NCBI GenBank assembly: GCA_020543525.1
Contig: JAHYIO010000001.1
Coordinates: 868,001 to 932,000, forward strand
DNA: 64,000 bases
From: Coriolopsis trogii
Taxonomy: Eukaryota; Basidiomycota; Agaricomycetes; Polyporales; Polyporaceae
Direction: 5' to 3'
Position numbers and translations under genes: made by a program. How positions within the stretch are numbered: position 1 is the stretch's first letter; every line of letters starts with the position of its first letter. Below are positions 24,001-36,510 of this stretch, in pieces. Below the pieces are notes generated by a model that saw nothing but the letters and a program-made list of their open reading frames with translations, was not told the origin of the DNA and searched no databases.

Positions 24001-24178
24001 GGGATATCACGATGGAGATGAAGACCTTGACGATGCAGAAGGAGGAGATGGGGACGAAGTTGGGTCAGAGGAGGCGTGGCGAGATGTGAGAGTTGAGATG
24101 GTGGAGTGCGAGGTGCCTGTGAAGGTGTGGCCGGGGAACACTGCGTTCAAGGCTACCGAGGTCGTGTTCGACGTATGA
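21034..24178 (+). CDS. RGP1: RGP1 family protein (Ric1-Rgp1 Golgi GEF subunit)
   Basis: Rgp1 with Ric1 activates the Ypt6/Rab6 GTPase in retrograde traffic to the Golgi. Exons 21034-21520, 21604-22605, 22654-22833, 22885-23238, 23286-23419 and 23471-24178; the frame closes at 954 residues. The N-terminal arrestin-like start IRVVVTPSQASYFAGEPFSV-TITFTN is clear. The family core resumes with TNTELILYAYAQLLG, YSLTLPENLPPTFRGRALKF and SYQFILG, KVPIRLYNNVT, then SYDVNKDGVKVAVLTFPKSAYRLGE and the final VKVWPGNTAFKATEVVFDV. Long Ser/Pro-rich inserts lie between the strands (residues 50-320 and 390-510), making it longer than the yeast protein. The C-terminal part also carries an acidic insert (DGDEDLDDAEGGDGDE). 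Confidence 0.9.
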
Positions 24179-25471
24179 GCGCGGTTGGCGCCAGAAGTAG
24201 GGTCTCGAGGTGAGCTCGTATCGCGTTCGTGTACGTGCCAATGCCATATGTATACGACTGCTGACCTTGCTTCTTGCCTCGCAGCACCTCCTACCCGATC
24301 ATGCAGCGGGTTTCGGAAGCACTTTGAGCAACGCTGGGGTGTGGAGCGAGTGCAGCTGCTAGATCAAGATAGCCTAGATCGGTCGTGTGTGCGCATGCGT
24401 CATTGCTCGTGCATATGCGCACACCGCATTGCGGGGTGAGAGGGCTGGAGAGGAAGCCGCGGGAAGAAGCGAGCATGCCGCTAGTCCTTTCCGAGACGAG
24501 CAGGTCTTCGCGACTGGTTCGCCAGCCCCGCGCTCAGGCCCGCTTGCCCGACGCGGACCAGTCGCTGGCCGACGATAGCTTGGAAGAACGGCCAGGCACG
24601 GGTGCTGACGCCGGCAAATGGGAGGCAAGGAAGGTGTCAGAGTTGTCTGGCAGGCTATAGGCCCGGCCAAGGTTAATGCAGAGGAGCGTGAGTCCGACTC
24701 ACACTGGCTGTCCGGATCATTGCAGAGTTTGGGGGTCATATGGAGACTGTGCGGGTCAGCTGGAGTGCTCGAAGGCGAGAAGGAGCGAGGCGGGCAGAGC
24801 CGGAGTTCTGCGTGGGCTGGTAGCTGGAGACGTCTGGCTGTGTGGTGTGTCGAATCGGTTAGTGTTTGTGAATGGGGAGAGCGAGGGATGGGAGAGTATG
24901 ATCGGCTGAATAGACTATGTTCGGACCTTGTGACCCGCACTTGCCTAATCGGGCACAGGGGTGACCGAGCCACAGTCTTTCGCGCCGTCAGGTGAGCGAG
25001 CAGAGTCTACACCGCGATGGCCATGGCCCCGACCTCTTGACAATTCTCTCTCTCCCCCTCTTTCCGACATAGACGTTTCGTGAGTCTTGTCGTCTCGCTC
25101 TGCCTCGATACCTAATCATCGCCAACGACATACGCCTCTCTTCGTCTGCCCTCCAGCTTCCCCGCACGATCCGTCTAGACTGCCGTCGGAAATCCGTAGA
25201 GTCGACGCGTGTACAACAGCAGAACTCACGATCCAGTGTGTGCGCATCCTCTTTCTGCATCATCGCGCCGCTCCTTTCTCAATCCGCCTTGCAGACTTAA
25301 CGAACCTAGAGGCAAGAACGAGCGTGTACGCTATAGTCATCTAGATTCCCACTTCCCCGCACCCCGCCCTGCACACACCGCCTCGTCCTCTACCGCACAC
25401 GACTTCCCAAACTGGCGACCGTCCACAACTACGAGCAGCTTCGCAACCTAGGTGCGCCCTCCTTGAACGTG
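24179..25471. other. Long intergenic region upstream of the PSP1-domain gene
   Basis: Almost 1.3 kb between two plus-strand genes. No frame carries a domain. The right 400 bp is pyrimidine-rich and could be a long leader, perhaps with an intron, of the gene at 25472. Confidence 0.45.
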
Positions 25472-27662
25472 ATGCAAAACGCAAGCCATCAGCAGCATGC
25501 GTCCGACGACGCTGACCGCCAGAACCGATTCCTCTCCTCCCATGGCTCCGAGACGCCCAACGCCCTCAGCCTTCGCGAGCGCGCTGCAAGTCAGCCTCCC
25601 CGCTCGCAGAGTTTCGTAGCACCTCCTCCTCAACCAATCCGTAATAACTCCGGGGGTGCAGGCTCTGGGGCCTGGGGCCGCTTCTCGTCCGGTCTCAATC
25701 CGCTCGCGTCCTCAGTTCCCACGCGTAGTGCTTCCTTCTCTTCCTCCCCTTTAAGTACCCATAGCCCCTTCTCGTCCGCAATGCGCGACTCCCGCTTTGC
25801 GTCCACATTCGAGGACGACGAGTCCGAGGCGCTCAGCGATATCCAGGACCCGTACGATCTGTACGACGAGCGGTACCAACGAAACATGTCGCTCAGAGGA
25901 CGGTCGTACGCTGCGGATCTAACGAGAAGCAGGTCCCAATCGCTCGCTGCCTCGCGACCTGGCGCGATTGGCAGCGGTTTCCCTGGTCAGGGCTTCGGCC
26001 AGTGGGACGGGTCCACTCCGCAGAGCATACCTACGAGGTACGACATCAAGACGCCAACGAGCGGCAGTCGTTACGGCTCACTTGGTGCGCTCGGACGGTC
26101 ACCGTCTAACGGGTACTCCGGCGGCTCGATCACGGACCCTTCCAACATGAGTCCTTTCGTTCGAGATGTTGGCCAGATCCTCTTGGACGATGGCTCTGCA
26201 TTCCGAGAGCTTTGGTCCGGAATGAACCCTCCTCGCGACGAGAACGGCGGTGGCGGTAGCGGCACGACTAGTCGACGGCACAGCGTCAGCGTTGTTCAGC
26301 CACGGCGGCCTATCGTCGGTTTCAATGCACCTAACGCGGACATGCCAGAAGAGTCCGGTCGCCCGGGGACGTTTACCCACTCTGCTTCGTACAGCGGTGG
26401 AGGCGGGTTGTTGCTGACAGATGACGACCTTGCCAGCGACCTCGGCCTGATGAGCATGAACGACTCCAGAGCGGTCACATCCGTCCAGCCTCCCTCACAG
26501 CCCGCGTCGCTCCCCATCTATGCACCCTTGTCCAGGAGCCCTCCTACCTCCGATCGCGTCTCTCCATACCAAGCTCTCCACCTCAACATTCCCGGTGGCA
26601 CGGCGGGCTCCTACTCGCGTCAGTCCATCGTCGGTTCGCCCAGTGACAGCGGTCTCTCGGGCGGCAGCCCTTCTCGAGGCCATATCGACGCTTTTGTGCA
26701 GGAGGGCGCGCTGGGACGCGAGCCTAGCCGGCCCACGGCGCTCATGGCGCGCTACGTCCCTGGTCACGGTATCCAACAGATCCCTGAGGGCGGGGTCATG
26801 CCGTCACCCCTTTCTCCCGCAGGCCTCCGCAGTGCGGGACACTATGGGCAGTCACCGCTGCAGCGGCGTCCGTCCGATGCATCCAAACCGCTGAACGAGC
26901 TGGGCAAAGGTGTGCCCTTGCACGCCGTCCCGACGTCGTGGCCGCTGTACATCGTGGAGTTCAAGGCGGGGCGTACCGACCTGTTCTACTGCACCGATCT
27001 CACGCAGGACATTCGCGTGGGCGACTTGGTCATCGTCGAGGCGGACCGCGGCAAGGATCTGGGCAAGGTCGTGAACGACACGATTTCACTTGCGGAGGTC
27101 GAGGCGTTCCAGAAGCAGCAGAAGCTGATGAGCATGGGACACGCTGACGTGCATGGCGTACCCACGAGCCCGACAGGTGCGACGGGCGGTGGAGTGAAGG
27201 ATATCAACCCCAAGATGATCTATGGCAAAGCCCAGCACAGGGATACGCAGTGAGTACTCTTCTTGGCTGGCTGGCACGTCTCTGCTCAATGATATGTCAT
27301 TAGGGGTCTTGCCGCGAAACTGCAAGATGAGGCCAAGGCTCTCGAATTGTGCAGGAACAAGGTTCGGCAGCGGAAGTTGCCCATGGAGGTGGTAGACGCC
27401 GAGTACCAGTGGTATGTAACCCTGTCATCCGTTCATTACGTGCATCGCGCTGATCTGCACCTCAGGGATCGCCGTAAATTAACCTTCTATTTTGTGGCCG
27501 AGAAGAGAATCGACTTCCGAGAGCTTGTGCGGGAACTCTTCCGGTCTGTCTCCTGCTCGCCTGTTTTTTTTGAGTCATCACGCTCATTGTCTCTACTACA
27601 GTTTGTACAAGACGCGTATCTGGATGGCTTCACTCGGGGGAGCCGGCGGTTTCGAACAGTGA
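25472..27662 (+). CDS. PSP1 C-terminal-domain protein
   Basis: Contains the PSP1 C-terminal domain, found in yeast Psp1 (a high-copy suppressor of DNA polymerase alpha mutants) and in bacterial YaaT-like proteins; biochemical role unsettled. Exons 25472-27249, 27304-27411, 27466-27543 and 27602-27662; the frame closes at 674 residues. The first 480 residues are Ser/Gly/Pro-rich and probably disordered, with short conserved-looking islands (FVRDVGQILLDDGSAFRELW). The domain starts near residue 485: PLYIVEFKAGRTDLFYCTD, then RVGDLVIVEADRGKDLGKV, CRNKVRQRKLPMEVVDAEYQ, and DRRKLTFYFVAEKRIDFREL followed by VRELF. It ends RIWMASLGGAGGFEQ. All four exons join in frame inside the domain. Confidence 0.9.
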
Positions 27663-28131
27663 GCGCTGCACACTGAGACTGCATATTCATCCAGCTCGGC
27701 CTCCCGCATCGTGCATCTCAATCGTGCTTGCCTCCCTGCTTATACCTGCTCGCTGCTGTGTTCTCGCATGCAACCCTCAATATTCCCTGTTCCGCAGACG
27801 AACGTCGTGTACGTTATCACCGCCGGCTAAAGATAAGTTAACGAACATGGACTTGTGACGGTTCTCGCTCGCCCACCTCGCACACTACATGCCACCCTTA
27901 CTCGTCGTCCTTGTACCAACAGCATGGTCTGCTTTCGATTGCTGGTTGTGTCTAGTTCTTGAGACGGACGTATTTAAATACTCCATGTCATCTCTCGTCC
28001 CAAAGAATGCCGTTCGGACGGGTTTTGGATACCCCCGACTGGTGCCAGTCGATAGGTACAAATGTATCATTACTTGTAGTTTAGTGGTATATATCTGCAA
28101 TGTGAAACTTATTCTCCACTGTAGCGTTCGA
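27663..28131. other. Convergent intergenic region
   Basis: 3' flanks of the PSP1-domain gene and the acetyltransferase. A/T-rich patches, no gene. Confidence 0.5.
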
Positions 28132-29242
28132 TCAATGCGCAGGAGGTGAAGATGCCGATGACTCCAACACTACTTCCCGACAGACAGATCTGTACCAAGC
28201 CTTCCTACCCGTCTCTGGGTCTACTCCTCCGGTCAGGACTTCTCCCGTGCGGTCGGGGAGCAAGTAGCCAGACCTCTTGTATATCCTCTCCGCGGCGGGG
28301 TCTGCTACGTTGAGATTGATCTCCTCCTTGACACCAATAGCAGGCGGGCCTTCAGGTACGCCTTCGACTCCATATGGCGGGGCGTTCAAGTAGTATCTCG
28401 AGACCGCGCGAACCATCGCCTCGGCGATGCCCTTGCGCCTGTAGTCCGGGCTGACATAGACGTTTCGGACGGCGATCGTGCGCGGAGTGACGCGCCCGAC
28501 GAGGATGTATCCTGCGTACGCGCGACCGCTCGCCGAGCTTGGGTCTGCTGCGCCTGAGACGTACCAGACGAGGCGGCGCGCGACGGAGGGCGCCATGACC
28601 TGGAGTGCCTGCGCGCGGGAGACGACGGCGTGCCAGGGAGTCTGGAGCTGGAAGGCGATGTACAGCTGCGCGAGGCCCTCGAGGTCGTCCTCTGTCGCGA
28701 GCACGACGGGGCGGGACGCGGGGAGGGCGAGGGGCGGGGCGAGGGAGGCGCGCTTGCAGTAGCTAGAGAGGGTGTCGAAGTGGCCTTGGTCGATGCGCAC
28801 GTGGGTGCCGCGGGCGCGGAGGAGGGAGGCCCAGACGTCGAAGAAGGCGTCGACGGCCTTTTGGGGGCCGATGAGCTTGTTGAGCGCGAGCGGGTCGGAG
28901 GCGAGCACGGGCAGAGTGGAGGTGGCGAGGAGGGCGAGTGCGGCGGGGAGGCGGTCAGAGGGGAGCAAGTCGTGCATCACCGTGGACGGGATGGAGAGCG
29001 TCCAGGCGAAGCTGTGCGTCGAGTTCCTCGTGAGAGTGAGCCTGTAGTCGAGGCGAAGATGACGCAGATGTCGTCAGCGGGGCCGGGGGCAGAAGGAGTA
29101 CGAGTGTAAGCCGAGTACGGAGGACGAGCCTTCGGGGAAGCACTTACAGCAGCTCGTCGTCCGCATAGATCGCCAGCAGAATCGCCCCCTCGGCCCCCGG
29201 AGTGGCAAGGACGTCGTAGAGAGATCCAAGGCCGAAGTTCAT
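28132..29242 (-). CDS. GNAT-family N-acetyltransferase
   Basis: Probable acetyl-CoA-dependent acetyltransferase; the acceptor is unknown. Exons 29242-29148 and 29041-28132, 334 residues. The C-terminal GNAT fold is at about residues 200-320: a core strand (IAVRNVYVSPDYRRKGIAEA) followed by MVRAVSRYYL, where YRRKGIA is the acetyl-CoA pyrophosphate loop (R/Q-x2-G-x-A/G). Later, INLNVADPAAERIYKRSGY is the usual end of the fold. The N-terminal 190 residues form a helical region common in fungal homologues. The gene is high in GC over its whole length compared with its flanks. Confidence 0.85.
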
Positions 29243-31171
29243 ATGGCTGTCATCCACCTCCTTCGTCGCCTCCAAGAAGGCATCCGGATCAGAGAACTCT
29301 ACAAACCGCAGATCTCCCGACATCCTGAAGCTATGGTGGCAGACGTGTACGACGACACTTTATATCAATTTCAATCCCCTCCGCAGTTCCACGCGAGTCT
29401 CTTCGAGTCATACTCGTCCTGTCATACCATGAGGGCGGCTGGGCAATAGTCTCCGCTGATTCACTTGATCAAGCGGGGCATACATCACTTACGTGAACAT
29501 CTGCTACAGTACTCTGACCTAGTCGTCCTTACCATCTGCGCACTGGAGCTGCTCCGCCGGACGATGCTACAGACTATCACCGCTGCTATCATTCATACGT
29601 TGGCTTCGATCCTGCACATATCGGCGATAGCTCTGACCATAGTATTGGTACTTCTGTTGGATGAGAGCGGCCGTGGCTTCAGTGCTGCTTCCGACTCACC
29701 TAACAGTATACATTGGGGCGCAAATGAAGCCTTGAAGGCCAAGTTTCGATAGCTATAGCCTGAGGAGGCCTGAGCGCTTGGGCTTCGAGTTCGGGATAAT
29801 AACTACAGCTGTCTGTGCGCAGAGAGAGAAGTCCCAGGGACTAAATAGTCAATAATGTAAGGGTGTATGTAGTACCTTGACTTCTTGAGGTAAGAGACGC
29901 GTCGCCAAATGGTACCCGTGGAAACGTATGCACCGCCACCAGTCAAGTTGAGCTCAAGCCTAAACCTTCAAGCTGCACTTGAGCTAGTACATAGCTTGGT
30001 TATATGCTCTCGACATACGTATCACCCACTCTGATCTCTCAGTGATCAAATTCTCATCCGCCATGTCAATCTCTTGAATCAGCAATACATGATTGTACGA
30101 CGCAGTGAATGGGCTGTGTAGTGTCGTCGCTGCGCGTGAGTTGGGCGACACTGACTATGTAGGTCGAACGCATCGTGATCGGTTTCTCACCAGCTCCCTG
30201 ACAGGTGTCTAATAGTAGTAGGAGGACGCCAAACCGGACACCGGACACCCGGATAACACTTGTAACGACCACCTTGCGCTCACCACGAATACCACACACC
30301 CAAGACGGAGCTGGGTTCAAATGAGGTCGAATGAGCTGAATTTCATTCGCCAATGCGTGCGCCCGTTGTGAGGTGAGCCTGTGATCTTGAAGTGAGTGAA
30401 TGACAACATCTGACGTCGCCGGACCATCTCCTCCCATGCGTCACAGATTGGGCGTGTCGTCCATTACGCGACGCTCGCTCACATTTCTGCTGGCCAGACC
30501 ACCAGGTTACACGGGCGCGACAGGAGAAACATATCTTATAGCTGGCGACTTGTCAGAGCATGCGTCGGGCTGATCGGAGACGCAGCACTGCCGCAGGACC
30601 CTCGCATATGTTCTCACGGGACAGCGCATGCATTGAAGACTCGACACGAAAAGCGGCACTACGATGTGCATCTGACATGAGCGCATATAGCCACAAAGCC
30701 AGCGAACGGCGAAGACACGCGCATCGTGTTCTCTAAGCGTCGGGACGATGGGGCCAGCGGGACGATAGGATCTCTGTCGGCTTCTGCTCGCTCAAGAAGG
30801 AGATCGTGACCGACATGGTCAGATCTCAGAAGCCAGGTTGTGATGGACGAAGGCGCATCAGAGAAGGAGCACACCGAGAAAGGCGGGGCATTAGGACAGA
30901 GATGGCAAGTGTATCACCCTGGTTGGACGCGAGTTGGGTGTGATTTGACCGAATGGGGCAGGTGTCAAGGAATGGTTGGACAGGACGTCCGGCGAGGCTC
31001 TCTTCCCTCGCTCCTTGTCACCGCTGTAGTCTTTCCGCGGACGCCACCTCTCCATGTGACCCTCGTTGGTGACGACGGCATGCACAGTATCCCTTCTTGT
31101 CTTCATACCACCACCAACCCTCCACACTCTTATATATTCCACGCCCACTCTCCTTTGTTTCTTGTTCATCC
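29243..31171. other. Long divergent intergenic region
   Basis: Nearly 2 kb between the GNAT gene (-) and the Ser/Pro-rich gene (+). A plus-strand frame at 29465-29752 has a hydrophobic stretch, and a minus-strand frame at 30066-30437 is open, but neither has family support. A TATA box sits at the right end. Confidence 0.45.
31131..31138 (+). promoter_or_regulatory. TATA box of the Ser/Pro-rich gene
   Basis: TATATATT 41 bases before the ATG at 31172, in a pyrimidine-rich context. Confidence 0.5.
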
Positions 31172-33804
31172 ATGTCGCTCCCGTCTACCTCTCGTCAGGC
31201 GCCGTTCACCGTCGAGGAATTCAGCGATCTCGTCTCGTCCGCCTTCAACCTGCATGATATCGATGCTAGTCCTGGCCTTGACCAACCTCTCCTCTCCTTT
31301 ACTCCTGCTTCTCCTCTCCCTCGTTCTTCTTTCGCATACCAGTCCCTCTCCTTCGAAACCGGAACTCACACAGCGAGCGACTCGCCCAGTTCGGCCGGTG
31401 GATCTCCGCATTGGTCGCCCTCGAGTCGAAAGTCGCGTTCCAGAACGATCACCGCTCTGCGGGTGTTCCACCAAGTCCGCACTCGAGCCTCGGCGTTTGT
31501 TTTGCGATCACGCGCGCCCTCTCCTTCGCATAGCAGATCAGCCTCTCCTTCTTTCCCTCCTTTTCAGCCCATCCCCCCGCCTTGCATCTCCCCCACTCCC
31601 TCTTCTTCTTCACTCACCCGCGCCCTCTCTCCTTGGAGCATGGTTGACCTCACCCGCGACCCTCCCCGCTCTCGTGCGGAAAGCCTCCCTCGTTCTCTCT
31701 TCGTGCGTTCCAGACGTGAGGCCAGTCCCCCTCCCCTTCCGGGCCACGTTTCGCGTCCTGAGAGTATGTCTGGGACACGTACGCCTACCCCCGTACTTCA
31801 GTCTTTCTTCGACGATTCCCCGGCGCGGTCTAAGCGCACACACAGTCGCCCCTCGACGGCCTCTACCTTGCACCCTCTCTCACGGATCACCTCTTGCGAT
31901 GTAGTGGCCACGCGTCATCCTGCAGAGTCTCTTCCCTCTTTCTTTGAGGAAAATGCCTTCCAGATACCTAGAGCCCCTGCTCCGTTGTACAGCCGTCCCG
32001 CTACACCTACGGGTAATCCTCAGCGCATACATACTCACCTTCCTGCTTTGCGCAAATCGCGCAGTAACGGGCATGGCTTGGTGGATCATAGTCATGCGCG
32101 CAAGTCCACCAGCTCCAGATTGTCCATGGCTTCCCAGGGACTCACCCTCTGGGACGCTCCTCCCGGACGCTTGTCGTCAAGCACGTTTGAATCTGACGAC
32201 GCCTTGGACCCTCTACCCCCGCCTTACGTGTTCGAGAGGCGTGGTAGCGCCACGAGTTCCTCGACGGTGGGTTCATTCTTGTCGTACTTCTTCTCCGTGG
32301 CTTATCAAGTAAAATTCAGGGAAGTACACGCTCTACATCGAGTCTCTCCATGCGTCTATCAAACCTCGTGGGACTGGCCTTCCCTAGCAAATTGCGGGTG
32401 CGCGGCCGCTCGAAGTTGAACCTGAGCCTCTCATCTGGATCCGAAACCCCTTCCGCAGAGTCTTCTCCGTCCACGATCTCGTCGCATTCATCGCCGTCTA
32501 CGCCGAGCTCTCCTACCTCGTCATACTCGCGCCCACAGGCACATGTGTATGCTGTGAGCGCGGACGGACATACCCGCTGTAACTCGAGCGAAGACGAAGA
32601 AGATGTGCTCGCTATCGGACGCGTCTTGACTCCGGAAGCGGATCCCTTTGCGAAAGCGGAGATCTCAATACCACTACAAGGAACACCTAGACCTTCAACC
32701 CCACCTCTGCTGCATAGAGCCTCACCACAGAGCTTACAGTCCGGTCTCAACAGAACGATCACTTGGGACGCTCCTGGTGGCAAACCCCGCATTGCTAAGA
32801 AGACGAGAAATAGTCTGCCGGCCTCCCCTGTTTCCGCCGCCTACACTTTCCCATCCTCTTGCTCAGTGTATTCGAACGATTCTCCTGGCCGTCGTGTGCA
32901 CAATACCTTCCCTCACCGGAAGTCTCCTACCTCCACACCGGAAGGGCAGGAACTTCGCTCGGCGTGGTCGCCCTTCACACCTCCTGTCACATCCTTCATC
33001 GACGTAGAGGAACCATTGTCGTCCTCGATACCTACTTCCCCGCCATCTCCTACGCGTCTGATGTTCCCTCTCCCTCCTTCTACAATCCCGCAATCGGCGC
33101 TACCCCCGGCTTTACCTCCACCGGACCGTGCACTCCCTAGCTTGCCTTCGACCCCGGCCCCTCCTGTCCCACCCAAAGACCGAGCCGAACACATTGCGCG
33201 GGCTCATAAGTCTCTTCCGCCTTCCCCTCATTATCCTTCGCTGCTAGATTCGCCTTTGTCTGCTCGGTCTCAACGTCTTACAAGCCGAAGGCAGTCATCA
33301 TCCGAAGGCCGCCCGCTAGCAATGTATTCGCTCGATCGTCGCCCGAGAGAAAGGACACTCTCCGATCAGCACGAAGTTCCCGAGACGGAACCAGAGGAGT
33401 CGTTCCTTGGAGAGCCGTGGTCAGGTCCTTCGGACAACAATAGGTCGACGCGAACTGCGACACTGATTCGTCCAGCGGGTAGACGGCGATCCGTGGATTC
33501 CACCTCAACCGTGACAGCTTCCCCTGGTTCCTCTGCCTTACACGGAACCGAGGACGACTGGGGGTATATCCCGCCCCCCAATCTCCAGGACCATGATATG
33601 TCCGCTGTCATGGAGGGCAGCAGCTACACCATCGAGGTTGGTGTGCTAGGCTCGTCTTCATCCGCGACGCTTGAAGAGGAGGCCATAGACTTCTGGAGTC
33701 CAATGACTTCGAGCTCGACTGTGTTCTATAGCGCTCGCTCAAGCATGGATTCGGGCACGCGCTTCTCGTTCAAGGCAAGCGAAGTGGATCATGCCCAGTC
33801 GTAA
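31172..33804 (+). CDS. Ser/Pro-rich disordered protein, function unknown
   Basis: I do not recognise a domain. Two long frames are joined by a 53-bp intron (32267-32319: GTGGGT…TTCAG), giving exons 31172-32266 and 32320-33804 and 859 residues; the frame closes. Without the splice the first frame runs out after a few dozen unrelated codons. The product is Ser/Pro/Arg-rich throughout, with many SPxx and RSxS sites typical of phosphorylated regulators. Islands of possible order are the N-terminus (FTVEEFSDLVSSAFNLHDID), two separate LWDAPPG / TWDAPGG motifs (about residues 330 and 500), and an acidic end (DDWGYIPPP…EEEAIDFWSPM). Proline runs with PPVPPKD could bind SH3 domains. Confidence 0.75.
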
Positions 33805-34219
33805 TTCATCATCGATGTCCTCTGCAGCGATGGGGATGCTGTTGCCACGTTCTTTGGTGTCTTTGCAGTTCGCCTTGCTATTGATGTCGAACTTGTTTTC
33901 GTCGCACCGACTCATTGTGCTGATACACCGGTTAACTTATCGTCCTTCATCCCTCTCGCCGTTACGTTGTCATCCCTGTAATGAGTACATATTCTGTGTA
34001 ATTCCTACTGGTGTAGTCATTATTGTACTGTTCAATGTAGTCAAGTAGAGCAATTGTCCGAATAATCATCGAAAATCGCAGTTGTACGATTTGGGGGGAT
34101 AGCACAATGTGCTATTACAGGACAAACATACAACAGAGACCATACATCATGCACCTGGACCTCTGGTCGACAACCTCGTACGGCGTTTTCGCTTGACGTG
34201 GCCTTTGTATGGAGGTTCG
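33805..34219. other. Convergent intergenic region
   Basis: 3' flanks of the Ser/Pro-rich gene and the FunK1 gene. No gene seen. Confidence 0.5.
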
Positions 34220-36510
34220 TCAACGAGCGTATCCGCTGGTAGGGCGTCGGAGTGAGCGAAGGCCGTGGTAGTGGTCAGGATGGCTACGGAAGTGCTCTTG
34301 CAGCTTCTCGATCAAGGCTGCAGCGCTTGAGTATACTCGTGCGTAGCTGGATCTGTCCCCAGTCTCGTACTTGCGATCCAGGCAGGCCGACAGCAGGTCG
34401 TCCGCCATGCGCAAAAAGTGCTTAGCAACCCTTTGCAGGCTATCTGGAAAGGCCTTTCGCAGACCTTCCCAAAAGGCTCTAGGCGCACACAGGGCCGCTC
34501 TCCGCCCCTCAGGACAGGTCATGGAGTTCTGAAATAGTTGAGGCAACTGGCGCTTTTGACCCTCGGACAGGCGACCTTGGCTGTCCTCCAGCCGTGCTAG
34601 ATATGTCCAGAGGAGGACCCAGAAGAACGATTCCACATCGTGTTGGAAATTGTGGATGATCGCTTTTTGGTGCTCTGAGTTGAAAGGCTCGTTAGAGTCG
34701 TCTGGCTCCATTCGCGGCTGATACACCCATTGTTGAGACAGTATCTCGATGGCCATGAAGTATGCAGTGCCCTGGTATTGTTTAGTGATGTATGCAAGAA
34801 TGTAACCAGGCTGATGGACTGACTGTCTTCGGGTCTGCACTCGCCTCCGTTTGCGGATCGGCGTTGAACTTCTTGGCATACTCCAGGTCGGCGAGCAGGC
34901 CGCGGCGGTTGTAGTACAACAAGTTACCAGTGCTGATGTCGCGGTGCACCCATCCAGCGAGGAAGAGCAACATTAGGGCTACATGTCATGCAGTGAGCGC
35001 CTGTATACCACGGGACGCCAGAGTCCACTCACCCGTTAGGTAGTGCGGCAAAACGAGGAGAATGCTTTCGAGGTCATCGATGTAGTGAAACGCGTCACCA
35101 ACCTCCTTGAAGACGACTCGATACTGGGTCTTGGGAGCATAAGTCCTAGGCTGTTTACCACCACGTGGAGACGTGGGCGTCGCAGCGGTCCACAGTTGAT
35201 CCTGGGTGCGAGAAGGGTCGGCGCTCGCCTGAGTAGCAGGTACATCCGGTCCTGAAGAGAAGTTGGTTACAGGACGCGCATCTCCAGCAACCTCCCTCGT
35301 CTCCGATCCCCGCCAATCGTGCACGATGGTCAAGAAGTATTGCTTATATTCATCGCGAGACGCCATGCAGTGTTGCAGCTCCTTGCGCCATTTTTCATCG
35401 ACTCCCTTGAACTCGGGGACCTCTTGGCCAGACTGAAGTTGGTCTTGAATGCGAGCTGAGGCGTGATCTAGATCCTCGAATATTCTGTTCTGGATCTGGA
35501 GCTCAGTGCGGGCAGATGTGTCGAGCCAACAGTCCTTGAGTGCGTAACTTTGGTCGCTGACTAGAGTCAAGTTTTGCAAGCTGTTGACCTCGATGACTTC
35601 CCACACCCGGGTGCCTCGGCCGGTAATGTTCAGCATAGAAGTCTCACAGAGAGACAGTTGCGTCTTGAAGAACCGCTCGCCGAGCTGATACACGAAGAAC
35701 TCCGTCCCTGTGTCGTCTACGTCGGCTCGGATAGTGGGGTCGTAGCCTAGTTCCTCCGGAGACGCTGCCATAAACGCCCACAACATTTTGATGAGGAATC
35801 GCGGGTCCTGTGGCTGGCATTAGCTATGCGAGGACATGCCGTGGTGCTGGACTTCCTCACCTTATCAATGTCGACAGTCTCAGAAACGCACGAGTGCGAT
35901 CTCGTGAACAGCCAGATTCTCAGCTCGGTGTCTTCGATCGAGAACTGCAGAAGTTCACATCAGTACTACAACAAGCGGGGGCAAGGTGTGACGCACGCTG
36001 AAAATGTGCATACGCCGAGGGTCGGCATTCATGATATACACCGTACCACTGACTAACTGCCTGCTATTCTGGACGCAGTCAGAACGAGAGTGGTGGCAAA
36101 TCGTACGCGCATACCTGTTCCCGCTCCTTTACTTTGAGCTCATACTCGGCAGTCACTGCAGCATCCCCGCAAGGAAATGTCGTAGCATTCGCTAGGGCTT
36201 TCGAATCAGCAGGGACGAACAACGCGTCTATTTTCCAGTTCGCCCCTGTTTTCGAGGATAGGAGTTCAGAGTGCGGACGTTGAACCAATTTGTGCTTGGG
36301 CTCCAAATCGCCAGCGACAGCAATCGTCTTCGAGATTTTAACGAGGAGTTCGTACCGTGTGACGTCCGTGCTGCCGGGCCACATCCAGCCACCATCGCCA
36401 AGCATACCCTCCTGCTCCAACTTACGCTGGACGGTCTCTCTTGTGGCCCATGGCATGTAGTGCGAAACGAATGCGTTGGCGGGACGAATTGTTGTCATCT
36501 TGTCGGCCAT
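34220..36510 (-). CDS. FunK1-type protein kinase-like protein
   Basis: Member of the FunK1 family, kinase-like proteins expanded in multicellular basidiomycetes and of unknown role. Exons 36510-36115, 36068-35997, 35944-35861, 35807-35033, 34978-34824 and 34771-34220; the frame closes at 677 residues. The N-terminal third has the family blocks WKIDALFVPADSKA and RRMHIFSFSIEDTELRIW. The kinase C-lobe holds WVHRDISTGNLLYY, with HRD around residues 454-456 and the metal-binding N461, then LLADLEYAK where a typical kinase has DFG, and GTAYFMAIEIL in the activation segment. HNFQHDVESFFWVLLW is the family's C-lobe helix. The HRD Asp and the DLE Asp are both kept, so catalysis is possible but not shown. 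It neighbours a HET relic, a common pattern in fast-evolving fungal regions. Confidence 0.92.

Noticed and set aside
29465..29752. 95-codon frame with a hydrophobic segment
   Set aside because: No start context, no homology signal and no neighbouring exons that extend it.
30066..30437. 123-codon minus-strand frame
   Set aside because: No recognisable motif or compositional sign of coding; kept only as part of the intergenic description.
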